Shown in pieces: positions 51,106-61,195 of a stretch of 64,000 nucleotides of DNA. Position 1 is the first letter of the stretch. Each line of letters opens with the position of its first letter. Under the pieces are notes generated by a model. It ran no database searches, was not told the DNA's origin, and saw only the letters and a program-made list of their open reading frames with translations. This DNA comes from Bradyrhizobium sp. CCGUVB1N3. Its GTDB lineage: Bacteria > Pseudomonadota > Alphaproteobacteria > Rhizobiales > Xanthobacteraceae. A program made the position numbers and the translations under genes. The stretch covers positions 5,831,501-5,895,500 of the forward strand of contig NZ_JANADR010000001.1 in NCBI RefSeq assembly GCF_024199925.1, in the 5' to 3' direction.

Positions 51106-51196
51106 TCCTGCGCTCTTAACGTCCTGAAATCATAAGCCGACCACCCAACGGTCGCCGGGCAGCCTGCCCCTCTCTGACGCAACATTCCGCACTGCA

Positions 51197-51219
51197 ACAT
51201 TGGACAAATTGTCCAATGT
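51197..51219. promoter_or_regulatory. Perfect palindromic operator candidate upstream of cyoA
   Basis: Eleven-base arms ACATTGGACAA and TTGTCCAATGT around a single central A: a perfect 23-base dyad. It lies 66 bases before the cyoA GTG and 92 before the divergent MFS ATG. The arm does not match the FNR/FixK, NnrR or RegA consensus I know, so the binding protein is unidentified. Confidence 0.65.
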
Positions 51220-51284
51220 CCCGATTGGTGCGCTGCAGCTACGCCTTGGCTGGACTACGAAATTTCCAACCAAAAGGCCTACCT

Positions 51285-52445
51285 GTGTCCCGTCTACGGA
51301 TCCTGGCGCTACTACCTTTGGCGGTCGCTCTGAGCGGCTGCAACTTCATCGTGCTCGCGCCGGCCGGTGATATCGCAGCGCAACAGCGCGACCTCGTCGT
51401 CATCTCCACCGTCCTGATGCTCCTGATCGTCGTGCCCGTGATGGCTCTGACGGTGCTGTTCGCCTGGCGCTACCGCCAGTCCAACAAGGCCGCGCGCTAC
51501 GAGCCTGAATGGGACCACTCGACCAAGCTCGAGCTGGTGATCTGGTCGGCGCCGCTGCTGATCATCGTTTGCCTCGGTGCGCTGACCTGGATGGGCACGC
51601 ATCTGCTCGATCCCTACCGTGCGCTGGACCGCATCGCTGCCGATCGTCGGGTCGATGAGGCGACGGTGCCACTCGAGGTCGATGTCGTCGCGCTCGACTG
51701 GAAGTGGCTCTTCATCTATCGCGACTACGGCATCGCCACCGTCAACGAGCTGGCTGCTCCCGTCGATCGCCCGATCGACTTCCGCATCACCGCCTCGACG
51801 GTGATGAACTCGTTCTACATCCCCGCACTGGCCGGCCAGATCTATGCGATGCCGGGCATGGAGACCAAACTGCACGCGGTGGTCAACCACGCCGGCACCT
51901 TTAGGGGCTTTTCGGCGAACTACTCCGGCGCCGGCTTCTCCGGCATGCACTTCGCCTTCCACGGCCTCGACGACAAGGGCTTTGGCGAGTGGATCGCGAA
52001 GGCGAAAGCCGCCGGTGGCACGCTCGGCCGCAGCGAATATCTCCAGCTCGAGAAGCCGACCCAGAACGAGCCGGTGCGCCGCTTCGCCGGCGTCGATGCC
52101 GATCTCTACCGCCTCATCCTCAACATGTGCGTCGAGCCCGGCAAGATGTGCATGAGTGAGATGATGGCGATCGACGCCAAGGGCGGCGCCGGCCATGAAG
52201 GGCTGAACAACACCCTGCCGCTCACTTACGACAAGTACGCCCGCCGCGGCACCGCGCTCGGACCCGAGCCGAGCTTCGTGGCCAGCACCTGCACGCCTGA
52301 CGCACCGCAGGGACAGACGAGCGCCGCGGTCAAGGCCCCCGCCGACACCACGCCGCTGCTCGGCGCCGGCTTGAAGCGGCCGACCTTCACGCCGCTCAAG
52401 TCGACGTCCTTCTTCATCGGCCAGCGTCCGAAATCAGACTCCTGA
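51285..52445 (+). CDS. cyoA: Cytochrome bo3 ubiquinol oxidase subunit II
   Basis: 386 residues from GTG 51285, chosen because the lipoprotein signal [11 protein letters not shown] follows at once; an upstream ATG would bury it. Two membrane helices ([20 protein letters not shown] and [20 protein letters not shown]) precede the cupredoxin domain. The CuA ligands of cytochrome c oxidases are absent ([11 protein letters not shown] replaces the C-x3-C-x3-H site), as expected for a quinol oxidase. It starts the seven-gene cyo/regulator operon, 10 bases before cyoB. Confidence 0.95.
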   Translation: MSRLRILALLPLAVALSGCNFIVLAPAGDIAAQQRDLVVISTVLMLLIVVPVMALTVLFAWRYRQSNKAARYEPEWDHSTKLELVIWSAPLLIIVCLGALTWMGTHLLDPYRALDRIAADRRVDEATVPLEVDVVALDWKWLFIYRDYGIATVNELAAPVDRPIDFRITASTVMNSFYIPALAGQIYAMPGMETKLHAVVNHAGTFRGFSANYSGAGFSGMHFAFHGLDDKGFGEWIAKAKAAGGTLGRSEYLQLEKPTQNEPVRRFAGVDADLYRLILNMCVEPGKMCMSEMMAIDAKGGAGHEGLNNTLPLTYDKYARRGTALGPEPSFVASTCTPDAPQGQTSAAVKAPADTTPLLGAGLKRPTFTPLKSTSFFIGQRPKSDS

Positions 52446-52455
52446 GAGAGCATGC

Positions 52456-54459
52456 ATGTCTACCAATCCTGATCTCATCAAGCTCGTCTTCGGACGGCTC
52501 AGTCTCGAATCGCTGCCGCTGCACGAGCCGATCGTCGTCGGCACTTTCGGAGTGGTCTCGCTCGGCGGCCTCACGCTGCTCGCCGGCCTGACCTATCTCC
52601 GCCTGTGGGGCTATCTGTGGCGCGAGTGGTTCACCACCGTGGACCACAAGCGCATCGGCATCATGTACATGATCCTCGGCATCGTCATGCTGCTGCGCGG
52701 CTTTGCCGACGCCCTGATGATGCGCCTCCAGCAGGCGATCGCGTTCGGCGGCTCGGACGGCTATCTCAACGCCCATCACTACGACCAGGTCTTCACCGCC
52801 CATGGCGTGATCATGATCTTCTTCGTGGCGATGCCGTTCGTCACGGGCCTGATGAACTACGTCGTGCCGCTCCAGATCGGCGCCCGCGACGTGTCATTCC
52901 CGTTCCTGAACAATTTCAGCTTCTGGATGACGGTCGGCGGCGCGGTGCTGGTGATGATGTCGCTGTTCATCGGCGAATTCGCCCGCACCGGCTGGCTCGC
53001 TTATCCGCCGCTGTCGAACATCGGCTACAGTCCTGACGTCGGCGTCGACTACTACATATGGGGATTGCAGGTGGCCGGCGTCGGAACGACGCTATCGGGC
53101 ATCAACCTGATCTGCACCATCGTCAAGCTGCGCGCGCCGGGCATGAGCATGATGAGGATGCCCGTCTTCACCTGGACCTCGCTCTGCACCAACATCCTGA
53201 TCGTCGCCTCCTTCCCGGTGCTGACCGTCGTGCTCGCGCTGCTCTCGCTCGACCGCTACATCGGCACCAACTTCTTCACCAGCGACTTCGGCGGCAGCCC
53301 GATGATGTATGTGAACCTGATCTGGATCTGGGGTCACCCCGAGGTCTACATCCTGGTTCTGCCCGCGTTCGGCATCTTCTCCGAGGTGACCTCGACCTTC
53401 TCGGGCAAGCGGCTGTTCGGCTACACCTCGATGGTCTACGCCACGGTCGTCATCACCATCCTGTCGTACCTGGTCTGGCTGCACCACTTCTTCACGATGG
53501 GATCGGGCGCCAGCGTCAACTCGTTCTTCGGCATCACCACGATGATCATCTCGATCCCGACGGGCGCGAAGATGTTCAACTGGCTGTTCACGATGTATCG
53601 CGGCCGCATCCGCTTCGAGTTGCCGATGATGTGGACGATCGCCTTCATGCTGACCTTCGTGATCGGCGGCATGACCGGCGTGCTGCTCGCTGTTCCCCCG
53701 GCCGACTTCGTGCTGCACAACAGCCTGTTCCTGATCGCCCACTTCCACAACGTCATCATCGGCGGCGTGGTGTTCGGCGTGTTCGCCGGCATCGGCTACT
53801 GGTTCCCGAAGGCGTTCGGCTTCAAGCTTGATCCGTTCTGGGGCAAGCTGTCGTTCTGGTTCTGGGTCACCGGCTTCTACATGGCCTTCATGCCGCTCTA
53901 CGTGCTCGGCCTGATGGGCGTGACCCGCCGCCTGCGCGTGTTCGACGATCCGTCGCTCCAGATCTGGTTCGTCATCGCCGCGATCGGCGCCGGCCTCGTC
54001 TTCCTCGGCATCCTCTGCATGCTCATGCAGTTCGCCGTCAGCATCCTCCGGCGCGAAGCGCTCAAGGACGTCACCGGCGACCCCTGGGACGCGCGCACGC
54101 TGGAATGGGCGACCTCCTCGCCGCCGCCGGACTACAACTTCGCCTTCACCCCCGTCGTGCACGACAATGACGCGTGGTGGGACATGAAGCGCCGCGGCTA
54201 CAAGCGTCCGCTCACCGGCTTCAAGCCGATCCACATGCCGAGCAACACCGGCACCGGCATCATCCTCGCCGGTCTTTCGACGGCGATGGCGTTCGGCCTG
54301 ATCTGGTACATGTGGTGGCTTGCCGCCGCGAGCTTCATCGCTCTGCTCACCGTCGCGATCGGCCATACCTTTAACTATCACCGCGACTACGACATCCCGA
54401 CCGACCACGTCGTCCGGACCGAGGAAGCGCGCACCCAACTGCTCGCCGGAGCCAAGTAA
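52456..54459 (+). CDS. cyoB: Cytochrome bo3 ubiquinol oxidase subunit I
   Basis: 667 residues, the normal length. This is the haem-copper subunit, reducing O2 with quinol electrons and pumping protons. Signatures: [14 protein letters not shown] (first helix), [20 protein letters not shown] containing the CuB His and the cross-linked Tyr, LHHFFTMG (two CuB His) and [16 protein letters not shown] (haem ligands). The K- and D-channel residues region look normal. The stop TAA is directly followed by the ATG of cyoC with no gap. Confidence 0.97.
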   Translation: MSTNPDLIKLVFGRLSLESLPLHEPIVVGTFGVVSLGGLTLLAGLTYLRLWGYLWREWFTTVDHKRIGIMYMILGIVMLLRGFADALMMRLQQAIAFGGSDGYLNAHHYDQVFTAHGVIMIFFVAMPFVTGLMNYVVPLQIGARDVSFPFLNNFSFWMTVGGAVLVMMSLFIGEFARTGWLAYPPLSNIGYSPDVGVDYYIWGLQVAGVGTTLSGINLICTIVKLRAPGMSMMRMPVFTWTSLCTNILIVASFPVLTVVLALLSLDRYIGTNFFTSDFGGSPMMYVNLIWIWGHPEVYILVLPAFGIFSEVTSTFSGKRLFGYTSMVYATVVITILSYLVWLHHFFTMGSGASVNSFFGITTMIISIPTGAKMFNWLFTMYRGRIRFELPMMWTIAFMLTFVIGGMTGVLLAVPPADFVLHNSLFLIAHFHNVIIGGVVFGVFAGIGYWFPKAFGFKLDPFWGKLSFWFWVTGFYMAFMPLYVLGLMGVTRRLRVFDDPSLQIWFVIAAIGAGLVFLGILCMLMQFAVSILRREALKDVTGDPWDARTLEWATSSPPPDYNFAFTPVVHDNDAWWDMKRRGYKRPLTGFKPIHMPSNTGTGIILAGLSTAMAFGLIWYMWWLAAASFIALLTVAIGHTFNYHRDYDIPTDHVVRTEEARTQLLAGAK

Positions 54460-55089
54460 ATGACGATCGCTGTCAAACCCGACCAGTCGGGCGAGCCGCT
54501 GTTCTACCTCGCCGACGAGCACCCGCATCCGGAAGGATACAGCACCTCGCTCGGCTTCTGGATCTATCTGATGAGCGACTGTCTCATCTTTGCGATCCTG
54601 TTCGCGACCTTCGGCGTGCTCGGCGGCAACTACGCCGCCGGTCCCGCGCCGAAGGATCTGTTCGACCTGCCGCTGGTCGCGGTCAACACCTCGATGCTGC
54701 TGCTGTCGTCGATCACTTACGGTTTTGCGATGCTGACGATGCAGCAGAACCGGGTCGGCGCGACGCAGGCCTGGCTCGCGATCACCGGCCTGTTCGGCCT
54801 CGCCTTCATCGGCATCGAACTTTCTGAGTTCGCCCACATGATCCACGAGGGCGCAACCCCGCAGCGCAGCGCCTTCCTGTCGTCGTTCTTCACGCTGGTC
54901 GGCACCCACGGCCTGCACGTCACCTGCGGTCTGATCTGGCTGGTGACGCTGATGACGCAGGTCTGGCGCTTCGGCTTGATCGAGGCCAACCGGCGCCGGC
55001 TGATGTGCCTGTCGATGTTCTGGCACTTCCTCGACGTGGTCTGGATCGGCGTCTTCACCTTTGTCTATCTGATGGGAATGCTGCGATGA
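54460..55089 (+). CDS. cyoC: Cytochrome bo3 ubiquinol oxidase subunit III
   Basis: 209 residues with five membrane helices, starting directly after the cyoB stop. Typical stretches: [39 protein letters not shown] and [20 protein letters not shown]. Subunit III supports the assembly and stability of the haem-copper core. Its stop overlaps cyoD by 4 bases (ATGA). Confidence 0.96.
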   Translation: MTIAVKPDQSGEPLFYLADEHPHPEGYSTSLGFWIYLMSDCLIFAILFATFGVLGGNYAAGPAPKDLFDLPLVAVNTSMLLLSSITYGFAMLTMQQNRVGATQAWLAITGLFGLAFIGIELSEFAHMIHEGATPQRSAFLSSFFTLVGTHGLHVTCGLIWLVTLMTQVWRFGLIEANRRRLMCLSMFWHFLDVVWIGVFTFVYLMGMLR

Positions 55090-55463
55090 AAACTGAAGCT
55101 CACACCTCGCACGCAGCCGATCATCATCACGATGCCCATGCGCACGGCTCGCTCTCGACCTATCTGTTGGGCTTCGTGCTCTCGGTCGTGCTGACCGCCA
55201 TCCCGTTCTGGCTTGTCATGGGGGGCGCGCTTCCGAGCAAGCACCTCACGGCGCTCGCGATCATGGCTTTCGCGGTGGTCCAGATCGTCGTGCACATGAT
55301 CTACTTCCTGCACATGAACACAAAGGCCGAGAACGGCTGGAGCATGATGGCGATGATCTTCACCATCGTCATGGTCGTGATCGCGCTGTCCGGCTCGCTG
55401 TGGGTGATGAATCACCTCAACAGCAACATGATGCCGGTCCACGAGATGAGCGGGATGAAGTGA
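55086..55463 (+). CDS. cyoD: Cytochrome bo3 ubiquinol oxidase subunit IV
   Basis: 125 residues. A His-rich N-terminus ([12 protein letters not shown]), possibly metal-binding, precedes three membrane helices ([60 protein letters not shown]). CyoD assists copper insertion and assembly in the E. coli enzyme. It overlaps cyoC by ATGA and the following SURF1 gene by GTGA, so all three are translationally linked. Confidence 0.95.
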   Translation: MKTEAHTSHAADHHHDAHAHGSLSTYLLGFVLSVVLTAIPFWLVMGGALPSKHLTALAIMAFAVVQIVVHMIYFLHMNTKAENGWSMMAMIFTIVMVVIALSGSLWVMNHLNSNMMPVHEMSGMK

Positions 55464-56302
55464 GCGCAGTCGTGAACCACGACGGACGGAAAACGCGCAG
55501 CCTCACCAAGGCTGCGCGCCCGTCTTTGTGGCTCGCGACGCTCTCTCTCGCCGCCATCGCCATCCTGATCGGCCTCGGCATCTGGCAGGTCCAGCGGCGC
55601 GCCTGGAAGCTCACACTGATCGACCGTGTCGAGGAGCGCGTTCATGCGAGGCCAATCGCGCTGCCGCCGCCCGCAGCCTGGCCCGCGGCTACGGCGGCGA
55701 GCGACGAATACCGCCACGTCAGCGTTACCGGCCGCCCGCTGAACGACCAGGAGACGCTGGTCAGAGCCGTGACGGAGGAAGGCCCCGGCTTCTGGGTGCT
55801 GACGCCGCTTCTGCGCGACGACGGCACGATGGTCCTGATCAATCGCGGCTTCGTGCCGGCGGAGAAGCGCGATCCTGCGACGCGGCCGGATGGCAATGCG
55901 CCCCATACCGTCGAGATCACCGGGTTGATGCGCATGACCGAGCCGAGGGGCGGCTTCCTGCGCGACAACGATCCCGGGCATGACCGTTGGTATTCGCGCG
56001 ACGTCGCGGCGATCGCCGCCGCGCGCGGATTCAATGAGGTCGCGCCCTTCTTCATCGATGCCGATGCAGCCCCCAACGCCGGCGTCTATCCGATCGGCGG
56101 ATTGACCGTGATCCGCTTTCCCAATAACCACCTGATTTACGCGCTGACATGGTTTGCCCTGGCCTTTATGCTGGCCGGTAGACTTTTCGTCACATTCGGC
56201 GGCGGGCTGTTCCGTCGCAGGCGCTTTGTCCACGAAGGGGCCGGCGAGACCGCCGCCCGCGGGACGGGATCAGATGCTGGAACGATCGTCGAGCCGACCT
56301 GA
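55460..56302 (+). CDS. SURF1-family oxidase assembly protein
   Basis: 280 residues from GTG 55460, overlapping the cyoD stop by 4 bases. Two membrane helices flank a periplasmic domain: LATLSLAAIAILIGLGIWQV at the N-terminus and HLIYALTWFALAFMLAGRLF near the C-terminus, with the SURF1 pattern GIWQVQRRAWKLTLIDRVEE and VLINRGFVPAEKRDP between. SURF1 delivers or inserts haem into subunit I. Being in a bo3 operon, it probably serves this quinol oxidase and its haem o. Confidence 0.93.
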   Translation: MSAVVNHDGRKTRSLTKAARPSLWLATLSLAAIAILIGLGIWQVQRRAWKLTLIDRVEERVHARPIALPPPAAWPAATAASDEYRHVSVTGRPLNDQETLVRAVTEEGPGFWVLTPLLRDDGTMVLINRGFVPAEKRDPATRPDGNAPHTVEITGLMRMTEPRGGFLRDNDPGHDRWYSRDVAAIAAARGFNEVAPFFIDADAAPNAGVYPIGGLTVIRFPNNHLIYALTWFALAFMLAGRLFVTFGGGLFRRRRFVHEGAGETAARGTGSDAGTIVEPT

Positions 56303-57674
56303 GAAGGAAAAGCTCTCTCTCGGACGTGACGCGGCTGCGCTTCCCGCGCAGGCGGACGGCCGCACCGAGCCGACGGCGACGTCCCTGCCCGCGCCGACCG
56401 ATGACGAGACCAACCGCAAGAATATGGCGCTGCTGATCCAGCTGCGCTGGACCGCGGTCGTCGGCCAGATCGTCACGATCGGTGCGGCGCATTTCGGCCT
56501 GGGCATCGAGTTGCCGCTCACGCGGATGGGTGCGGTGATCTCGGCGCTGGTGCTGCTCAACATTTCGAGCCTGGTCTGGGTGCGCCATCGCGCCGCGATC
56601 ACCAACAACGAGCTGCTGGTCGCACTGATGCTCGACGTCGCAGCGCTCACCGCCCAGCTTTACCTCAGCGGCGGCGCCACCAATCCCTTCACCTCGCTAT
56701 TCCTGTTGCAGGTGACGCTGGGTGCGGTGCTGCTCGACGCCCGCTCGACCACCTGGTCGCTGGTGGCGCTGACCTGCGCCGCCTTCGTCTGGCTGACGCT
56801 CGCCTACCGGCCGCTGGACCTGCCGCATAACCCCCTGAGCGACACCTACAGCCTGACCGTCGTCGGCATGCTCTTTGGTTTCGCGCTCAACGCCGTGCTG
56901 CTGGTGGTGTTCGTGACCCGCATCAACAGGAACCTTCGCGATCGCGACGCGCATCTGGCGGCGCTGCGCCAGCATGCCGCCGAGGAGGATCACATCGTCC
57001 GCATGGGCTTGCTCGCCTCGGGTGCTGCGCATGAGCTCGGCACCCCACTCGCCTCGCTCTCGGTGATCCTCAACGACTGGCGCCGCATGCCGGATCTCGC
57101 GGGCGACCATGAGCTCACCGAGGATCTCGCCGAAATGGAGACCTCGCTGCAACGCTGCAAATCGATCGTGACGGGCATTCTCGTCTCCGCCGGCGAGGCC
57201 CGCGGCGAGGGCTCGGCGCCGACGACGGTGGCCGCGTTCCTGACCGCGCTGGTCGAGGAATGGCGCAACGCGCGCTCGGCGCGCACGCTCTACTTCACCA
57301 ACACCTTCGGCGAGGACGTCGCGATCGTCTCCGACATCGCGCTGAAGCAGGTGATCTTCAACGTGCTCGACAATGCCTACGAGGTCTCGCGCGACTGGGT
57401 CGAGCTGTTGGCCGAGCGCGAGGACGACAAGCTCGTGCTGTCGATCAGCGACCGCGGCCCGGGCTTTGCACCCGAAATGCTCGCGCAGCTGGGAAAGCCC
57501 TACCAGTCGAGCAAGGGACGCGCCGGCGGCGGGCTCGGCCTGTTCCTGGTGCTGAACGTCGTGCGCAAGCTCGGCGGCACGGTGACCGCGGAGAACCACA
57601 GGAAGCGCGGCGCCACCGTGCGACTCGTGCTGCCGCTCTCCACGCTTGCCATCGGAGGCGGCTTTGACGCCTGA
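56274..57674 (+). CDS. RegB/PrrB-like redox sensor histidine kinase
   Basis: 466 residues from ATG 56274 inside the SURF1 3' end (29-base overlap). Six membrane helices cover about residues 60-215. The quinone-sensing motif GGATNPF is at 133-139. The H-box AAHELGTPLASLS (His253) is the form specific to RegB, and Cys295 in LQRCKSIV occupies the redox-Cys position of RegB. N, G1 and G2 boxes follow (NVLDNAYEV, DRGPGFAP, GGGLGLFLV). It should sense the quinone pool and phosphorylate the adjacent regulator. Confidence 0.92.
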   Translation: MLERSSSRPEKEKLSLGRDAAALPAQADGRTEPTATSLPAPTDDETNRKNMALLIQLRWTAVVGQIVTIGAAHFGLGIELPLTRMGAVISALVLLNISSLVWVRHRAAITNNELLVALMLDVAALTAQLYLSGGATNPFTSLFLLQVTLGAVLLDARSTTWSLVALTCAAFVWLTLAYRPLDLPHNPLSDTYSLTVVGMLFGFALNAVLLVVFVTRINRNLRDRDAHLAALRQHAAEEDHIVRMGLLASGAAHELGTPLASLSVILNDWRRMPDLAGDHELTEDLAEMETSLQRCKSIVTGILVSAGEARGEGSAPTTVAAFLTALVEEWRNARSARTLYFTNTFGEDVAIVSDIALKQVIFNVLDNAYEVSRDWVELLAEREDDKLVLSISDRGPGFAPEMLAQLGKPYQSSKGRAGGGLGLFLVLNVVRKLGGTVTAENHRKRGATVRLVLPLSTLAIGGGFDA

Positions 57675-58197
57675 GCAGTCCCTGATCATCGTCGAGGACG
57701 ATTCCGGCTTTGCGCGCACGCTGAAGCGCTCGTTCGAGCGCCGCGGCTATTCTGTCGTGATCGCAGCCTCGATCGAAGAGGTCCGGAAGGAGCTCGAGGA
57801 CAAATCATTCGGCCGCGCCGTCGTCGACCTCAAGCTCGGCGGGGCCTCGGGGCTGGCTTGCGTCGAGCTCCTGCACACCCATGACGCCGACATGCTGATC
57901 GTGGTGCTCACGGGCTTTGCCAGCATCGCCACCGCGGTGGAGGCGATCAAGCTCGGGGCCTGCCACTATCTCGCGAAGCCCTCCAACACCGACGACATCG
58001 AGGCCGCGTTCCAGAAGGCCGAAGGCAATGCCGAGGTGGCGCTGGACAGCCGGCCGACCTCGATCAAGACGCTGGAGTGGGAGCGCATCCACCAGACGCT
58101 GATCGAGACGGATTTCAACATCTCGGAAGCCGCACGGCGGCTCGGCATGCACCGCCGCACGCTGGCACGAAAGCTCGAGAAGCGGCCGGTAAAGTAA
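57664..58197 (+). CDS. RegA/ActR-like response regulator
   Basis: 177 residues from TTG 57664, with GGAGG five bases upstream; TTG 57646 has none. The start lies inside the kinase gene (11-base overlap). Receiver: acidic pocket EDD (11-13), phospho-acceptor Asp55 in AVVDLKLGG, Thr in VLTGFAS and Lys105 in LAKPS. The C-terminal Fis-type helix-turn-helix ISEAARRLGMHRRTLARKLE has the Rega-specific RRLGMHRRTL helix. Linked to cyo, it likely regulates the oxidase by redox state; it differs from RegR as I remember it and is probably a paralogue. Confidence 0.92.
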   Translation: MTPEQSLIIVEDDSGFARTLKRSFERRGYSVVIAASIEEVRKELEDKSFGRAVVDLKLGGASGLACVELLHTHDADMLIVVLTGFASIATAVEAIKLGACHYLAKPSNTDDIEAAFQKAEGNAEVALDSRPTSIKTLEWERIHQTLIETDFNISEAARRLGMHRRTLARKLEKRPVK

Positions 58198-58220
58198 GCT
58201 GACCCTGCCTTGCCGTAATC

Positions 58221-58307
58221 GTAGGGTGGGTTAGCGAAGCGTAACCCACCGCTGTTCATCTTCGCAGAAGGGGAAGAGGTGGGTTACGCTACGCTAACCC
58301 ACCCTAC
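58221..58307. repeat. Intergenic palindromic repeat (GTAGGGTGGGTTAGCG type)
   Basis: 87 bases with perfect 16-base ends GTAGGGTGGGTTAGCG and CGCTAACCCACCCTAC; inner GCGTAACCCACC and GGTGGGTTACGC form a second stem. It is a variant of the GTAGGGTGGGCA element and follows the response-regulator gene by 23 bases. Confidence 0.9.
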
Positions 58308-58358
58308 GGCTGCTGATGCTCGTCAACGGCCGCAAGGCCCACGCGAGGAGACTGCCCC

Positions 58359-59774
58359 GTGACCACGCTTGTCGAGCGCATTGACTTCTCTGCCGTATTG
58401 CCGCGCGCACGCAGCCGGCGCGACACCGAAACCGTCGAGTTTGCGCAGGCCGCGCTCGCAGCGGCCAAGCAGGAGGGCCTGCAGCTGGCGGTGCGGGCGC
58501 GCTATGTCGCACTCGCGGTGATCGCTTGTCTGCTCATGTACATCAATCCGGCATGGGACCAGCTCTACTATGTGGCTCTGCTCGGCCTGTTCGCGCTGAT
58601 CGGCTGGGCGCAGGTCAGGGTGGGACGGGTCGGCGTGTCGCGGCTGGAGCTGGCGCTGTTGTTCTGCGACCTCGCGCTGCTGACGTTCGTGCTCCTGGGG
58701 CCGAATCCTCTTGGATCCGGGCATTGGCCGGCAGCGATGCAACTCCATTTCGGCAACTTCATCTATTTTTTCGTGCTGCTGTCGGGCGCGACGCTGGCCT
58801 ACTCCTGGCGGACCGTCATCGCCGTTGGCACATGGACCGCGGCGCTTTGGATCATCGGCGTTGCATGGGTGTGGTGGCAGCCCGACCCGGATCCCGCGCG
58901 GACCGCTCGCATCGCCGCGGCGATCGGTAGCGATCACCGGATGTTTCAGTTGATCTCGCCCAGCTCGATCGTGTTCGCGACGCGTGTCCAGGAGATCGTC
59001 GTGTTCATGATTGTCGCAGTGACGCTCGCCCTGGCGGTGCGTCGCAGCAACGATCTCCTGATCCGTCACGCCGCGGTGGAGCGCGAGCGCGGCAATCTTG
59101 CGCGCTATTTCTCACCGAGCGTGGTCGAGGAATTGTCAGGGCATGACGAACCACTGAAGCAGGTGCGCACGCAAAACGTCGCGGTGCTGTTCGTCGACAT
59201 CGTCGGCTTCACGGCCTTTGCCGACGCGCGAACGCCGGAAGAGGTCGTGCGCACCTTGCGCGAATTCCACGCGCTGATGGAGCAGGAGGTGTTCCGCCAC
59301 AGCGGCACGCTGGACAAATATCTCGGCGACGGATTGATGGCGACCTTCGGCACGCCCTTCGTTGGCAAATTTGATGCCATCAACGCGCTGCGTTGTGCGC
59401 AGGCGATGATGGCGGCCGCGGATCGCTGGAACGAGCAGCGCAAGGCGGTCGGCGAACCTCCGATCCGCGTCAGCTTTGGCCTGCATTACGGACCCGTCGT
59501 GCTCGGCGACATCGGTGTGACCTGTCTCGAATTCGCGGTGATCGGCTCGACCGTGAACGCGGCAAGCCGGCTCGAAGCCTTGACGCGCACGCTCGGCTGC
59601 GCGCTGGTGGCGAGCGACGATCTCGTCAGGCGCGCCAGGATCGAGCTCGACGAGGCAGACGCAGCGTTTCGGCCGCTGATAGAACACGCCCCGCAGACCG
59701 TCCGCGGCCTCGAGCAGCCGATCGCGATCTGGACGCAGGCGCGCGCTGCTTCAGGCACGGCTGTCGTAGCATAG
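58359..59774 (+). CDS. Membrane class III adenylate/guanylate cyclase
   Basis: 471 residues from GTG 58359. Six membrane helices (about residues 45-240) replace a receptor domain; the sequence then passes through ARYFSPSVVEELSGHDEP to the cyclase domain (about 265-455). Metal Asp residues are in VLFVDIVGFTAF and YLGDGLMATFG, with the Lys of TLDKYLGDG and Asn of VNAASRLEAL also present, so it should be active. Nucleotide choice (ATP or GTP) is not settled by eye. Single gene between the cyo operon and a convergent AraC gene. Confidence 0.9.
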   Translation: MTTLVERIDFSAVLPRARSRRDTETVEFAQAALAAAKQEGLQLAVRARYVALAVIACLLMYINPAWDQLYYVALLGLFALIGWAQVRVGRVGVSRLELALLFCDLALLTFVLLGPNPLGSGHWPAAMQLHFGNFIYFFVLLSGATLAYSWRTVIAVGTWTAALWIIGVAWVWWQPDPDPARTARIAAAIGSDHRMFQLISPSSIVFATRVQEIVVFMIVAVTLALAVRRSNDLLIRHAAVERERGNLARYFSPSVVEELSGHDEPLKQVRTQNVAVLFVDIVGFTAFADARTPEEVVRTLREFHALMEQEVFRHSGTLDKYLGDGLMATFGTPFVGKFDAINALRCAQAMMAAADRWNEQRKAVGEPPIRVSFGLHYGPVVLGDIGVTCLEFAVIGSTVNAASRLEALTRTLGCALVASDDLVRRARIELDEADAAFRPLIEHAPQTVRGLEQPIAIWTQARAASGTAVVA

Positions 59775-59798
59775 CGACGCTACAGTCCACCGTCGGTG

Positions 59799-60797
59799 TC
59801 AACCCGATTTTCTTGCCTGGGCTCGTATGCCAGTCGGCGACTCGCCAAAGCGCGAGTGAAACGATCGATTGAAATAGGAGATATCGGAAAAGCCGACCTC
59901 CAATGCGATGTCGGAAATCAATCTCGGGCTCGCGACCGGCTCGGTAAGAAGCGAGAACGCTCGTTGCAGGCGCAACTCATTCACCTGAGCGGTAAACGAT
60001 GATCCCGAGGTTTCAAGCAGCCGCTGCAGATAGCGCGGAGAGACGCCTTGGCTATGCGCAACCGCTTCCAGATTGAGTTCCGGGTCGTCGAAATGGGCAG
60101 CGATGTAGTCCAATACCGCGGCCAACCGGGTTGCCACAACCGCGCTGGCGTTGCTCTCACTCGACAGGCGATCACGGTTCAACATCATTGCCGCAAGATC
60201 ATGAACGTGCGTCGCCACCAGGGAACGCAAATCGGACGTGGCCAGGCGAAGTTCGTCCCATAGCGGACGCATATAGCTTCTCATGAGCCGCAGGGTGGTC
60301 TGCTCGCGCGGGATAAGCCGCATCGTCGGCTCGTCGACATTGCTCAGGCGCGACGCAAGCTCGGCACGAGGGATCACCAGAGCGAAGTAGCTTCCTTGTG
60401 CAAAGCTCACGCTCCCTCTGCTTCTGTGATGCACCGCGACGGCGTCGCCCGCGCGGAGCGTTATCTCCCGGCCGCGCTGAGCTACGACGCAGTCCTTCGT
60501 CATGTTTATGATGACGGCAACGGATCCATCGGCATCGGCCGCGTCGCTTGTGCGGCGGAATCGAAGCGGCGACGAGGTGGAGGAGAACGTATTCAACCCC
60601 GGCAGGACGCGTAACGTCGATTTGGCGTGAAATGGAATATCCGACAGCGGCTCGATATCGACGCGAAGGATCTTGTCGCCGAATTCCTCGCGCCACATGG
60701 ACAGGCGCCGTGGCTCGGGAAACTTGTCAGTCGAAAGTCGAAATGTTGCGAGCTCAGGCAAGCATTCCGACGTCTGGCGCTTTCCTGTTTCACTCAT
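59799..60797 (-). CDS. AraC-family transcriptional regulator (AraC-binding-like sensor)
   Basis: 332 residues from ATG 60797 with GAGG ten bases before; upstream starts add a basic, unlikely extension. The N-terminal sensor domain is of the AraC_binding_2 type (VAVIINMTKDCVVAQRGREI and AVAVHHRSRGSVSF). The C-terminal double HTH is complete: LNLEAVAHSQGVSPRYLQRL and ISDIALEVGFSDISYFNRSF, ending FGESPTGIRAQ. GC and codon bias are lower than in the cyo operon. Divergent from the small secreted protein gene 398 bases away. Confidence 0.9.
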   Translation of the reverse strand: MSETGKRQTSECLPELATFRLSTDKFPEPRRLSMWREEFGDKILRVDIEPLSDIPFHAKSTLRVLPGLNTFSSTSSPLRFRRTSDAADADGSVAVIINMTKDCVVAQRGREITLRAGDAVAVHHRSRGSVSFAQGSYFALVIPRAELASRLSNVDEPTMRLIPREQTTLRLMRSYMRPLWDELRLATSDLRSLVATHVHDLAAMMLNRDRLSSESNASAVVATRLAAVLDYIAAHFDDPELNLEAVAHSQGVSPRYLQRLLETSGSSFTAQVNELRLQRAFSLLTEPVASPRLISDIALEVGFSDISYFNRSFHSRFGESPTGIRAQARKSG

Positions 60798-61195
60798 GAG
60801 CTTCGACCTCAGACGTGTCTCGACACCTCGCAAAGCAAGAGCGGATTCGAGGCGTGAGATGCTGACAAGATACCCTGTGGTCGTTCGCATCGGGTGGTAC
60901 TCCACTCCGGGAGAGCTTCGAGGCATCCGCTGACTGAATAGATTCGCAGAGCCACGTGGGTCACTCCTTCGATCAACACCCAGTCGGCAAATTATTCACC
61001 CGAACCACAATCCGAGCGTGTTGACAATTCGCGTACCCCAGTTCGCCACCACCGTTCGCAATTGACCAAGAAGATCTGCCGTTCGTTTGTTAGTCTGGCA
61101 AGTTACGGTGCGCAGGAAAATAGCATACTGCAATTTGTCGAGGCGGGATGTGAGCTGGTTCACGTTTCGTACATAGTCGACGGAAGGAGATTGCC
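60798..61195. other. Intergenic region, no gene seen
   Basis: About 398 bases of lower GC between divergent genes. Open frames here are short and antisense-like. I see no clear dyad or operator; a GGAAGGAG ribosome site at the right end belongs to the gene at 61196. Confidence 0.55.

Noticed and set aside
53092..55026. 644-codon open frame antisense to cyoB and cyoC
   Set aside because: It is rich in Arg, Asp, His and Glu as expected from the complement of a membrane-protein gene in GC-rich DNA; the + strand genes are unmistakable.
56274..58197. Naming the two-component pair regS/regR
   Set aside because: The helix-turn-helix differs from RegR as I remember it and the gene is cyo-linked; a paralogue is more likely and cannot be settled by eye.
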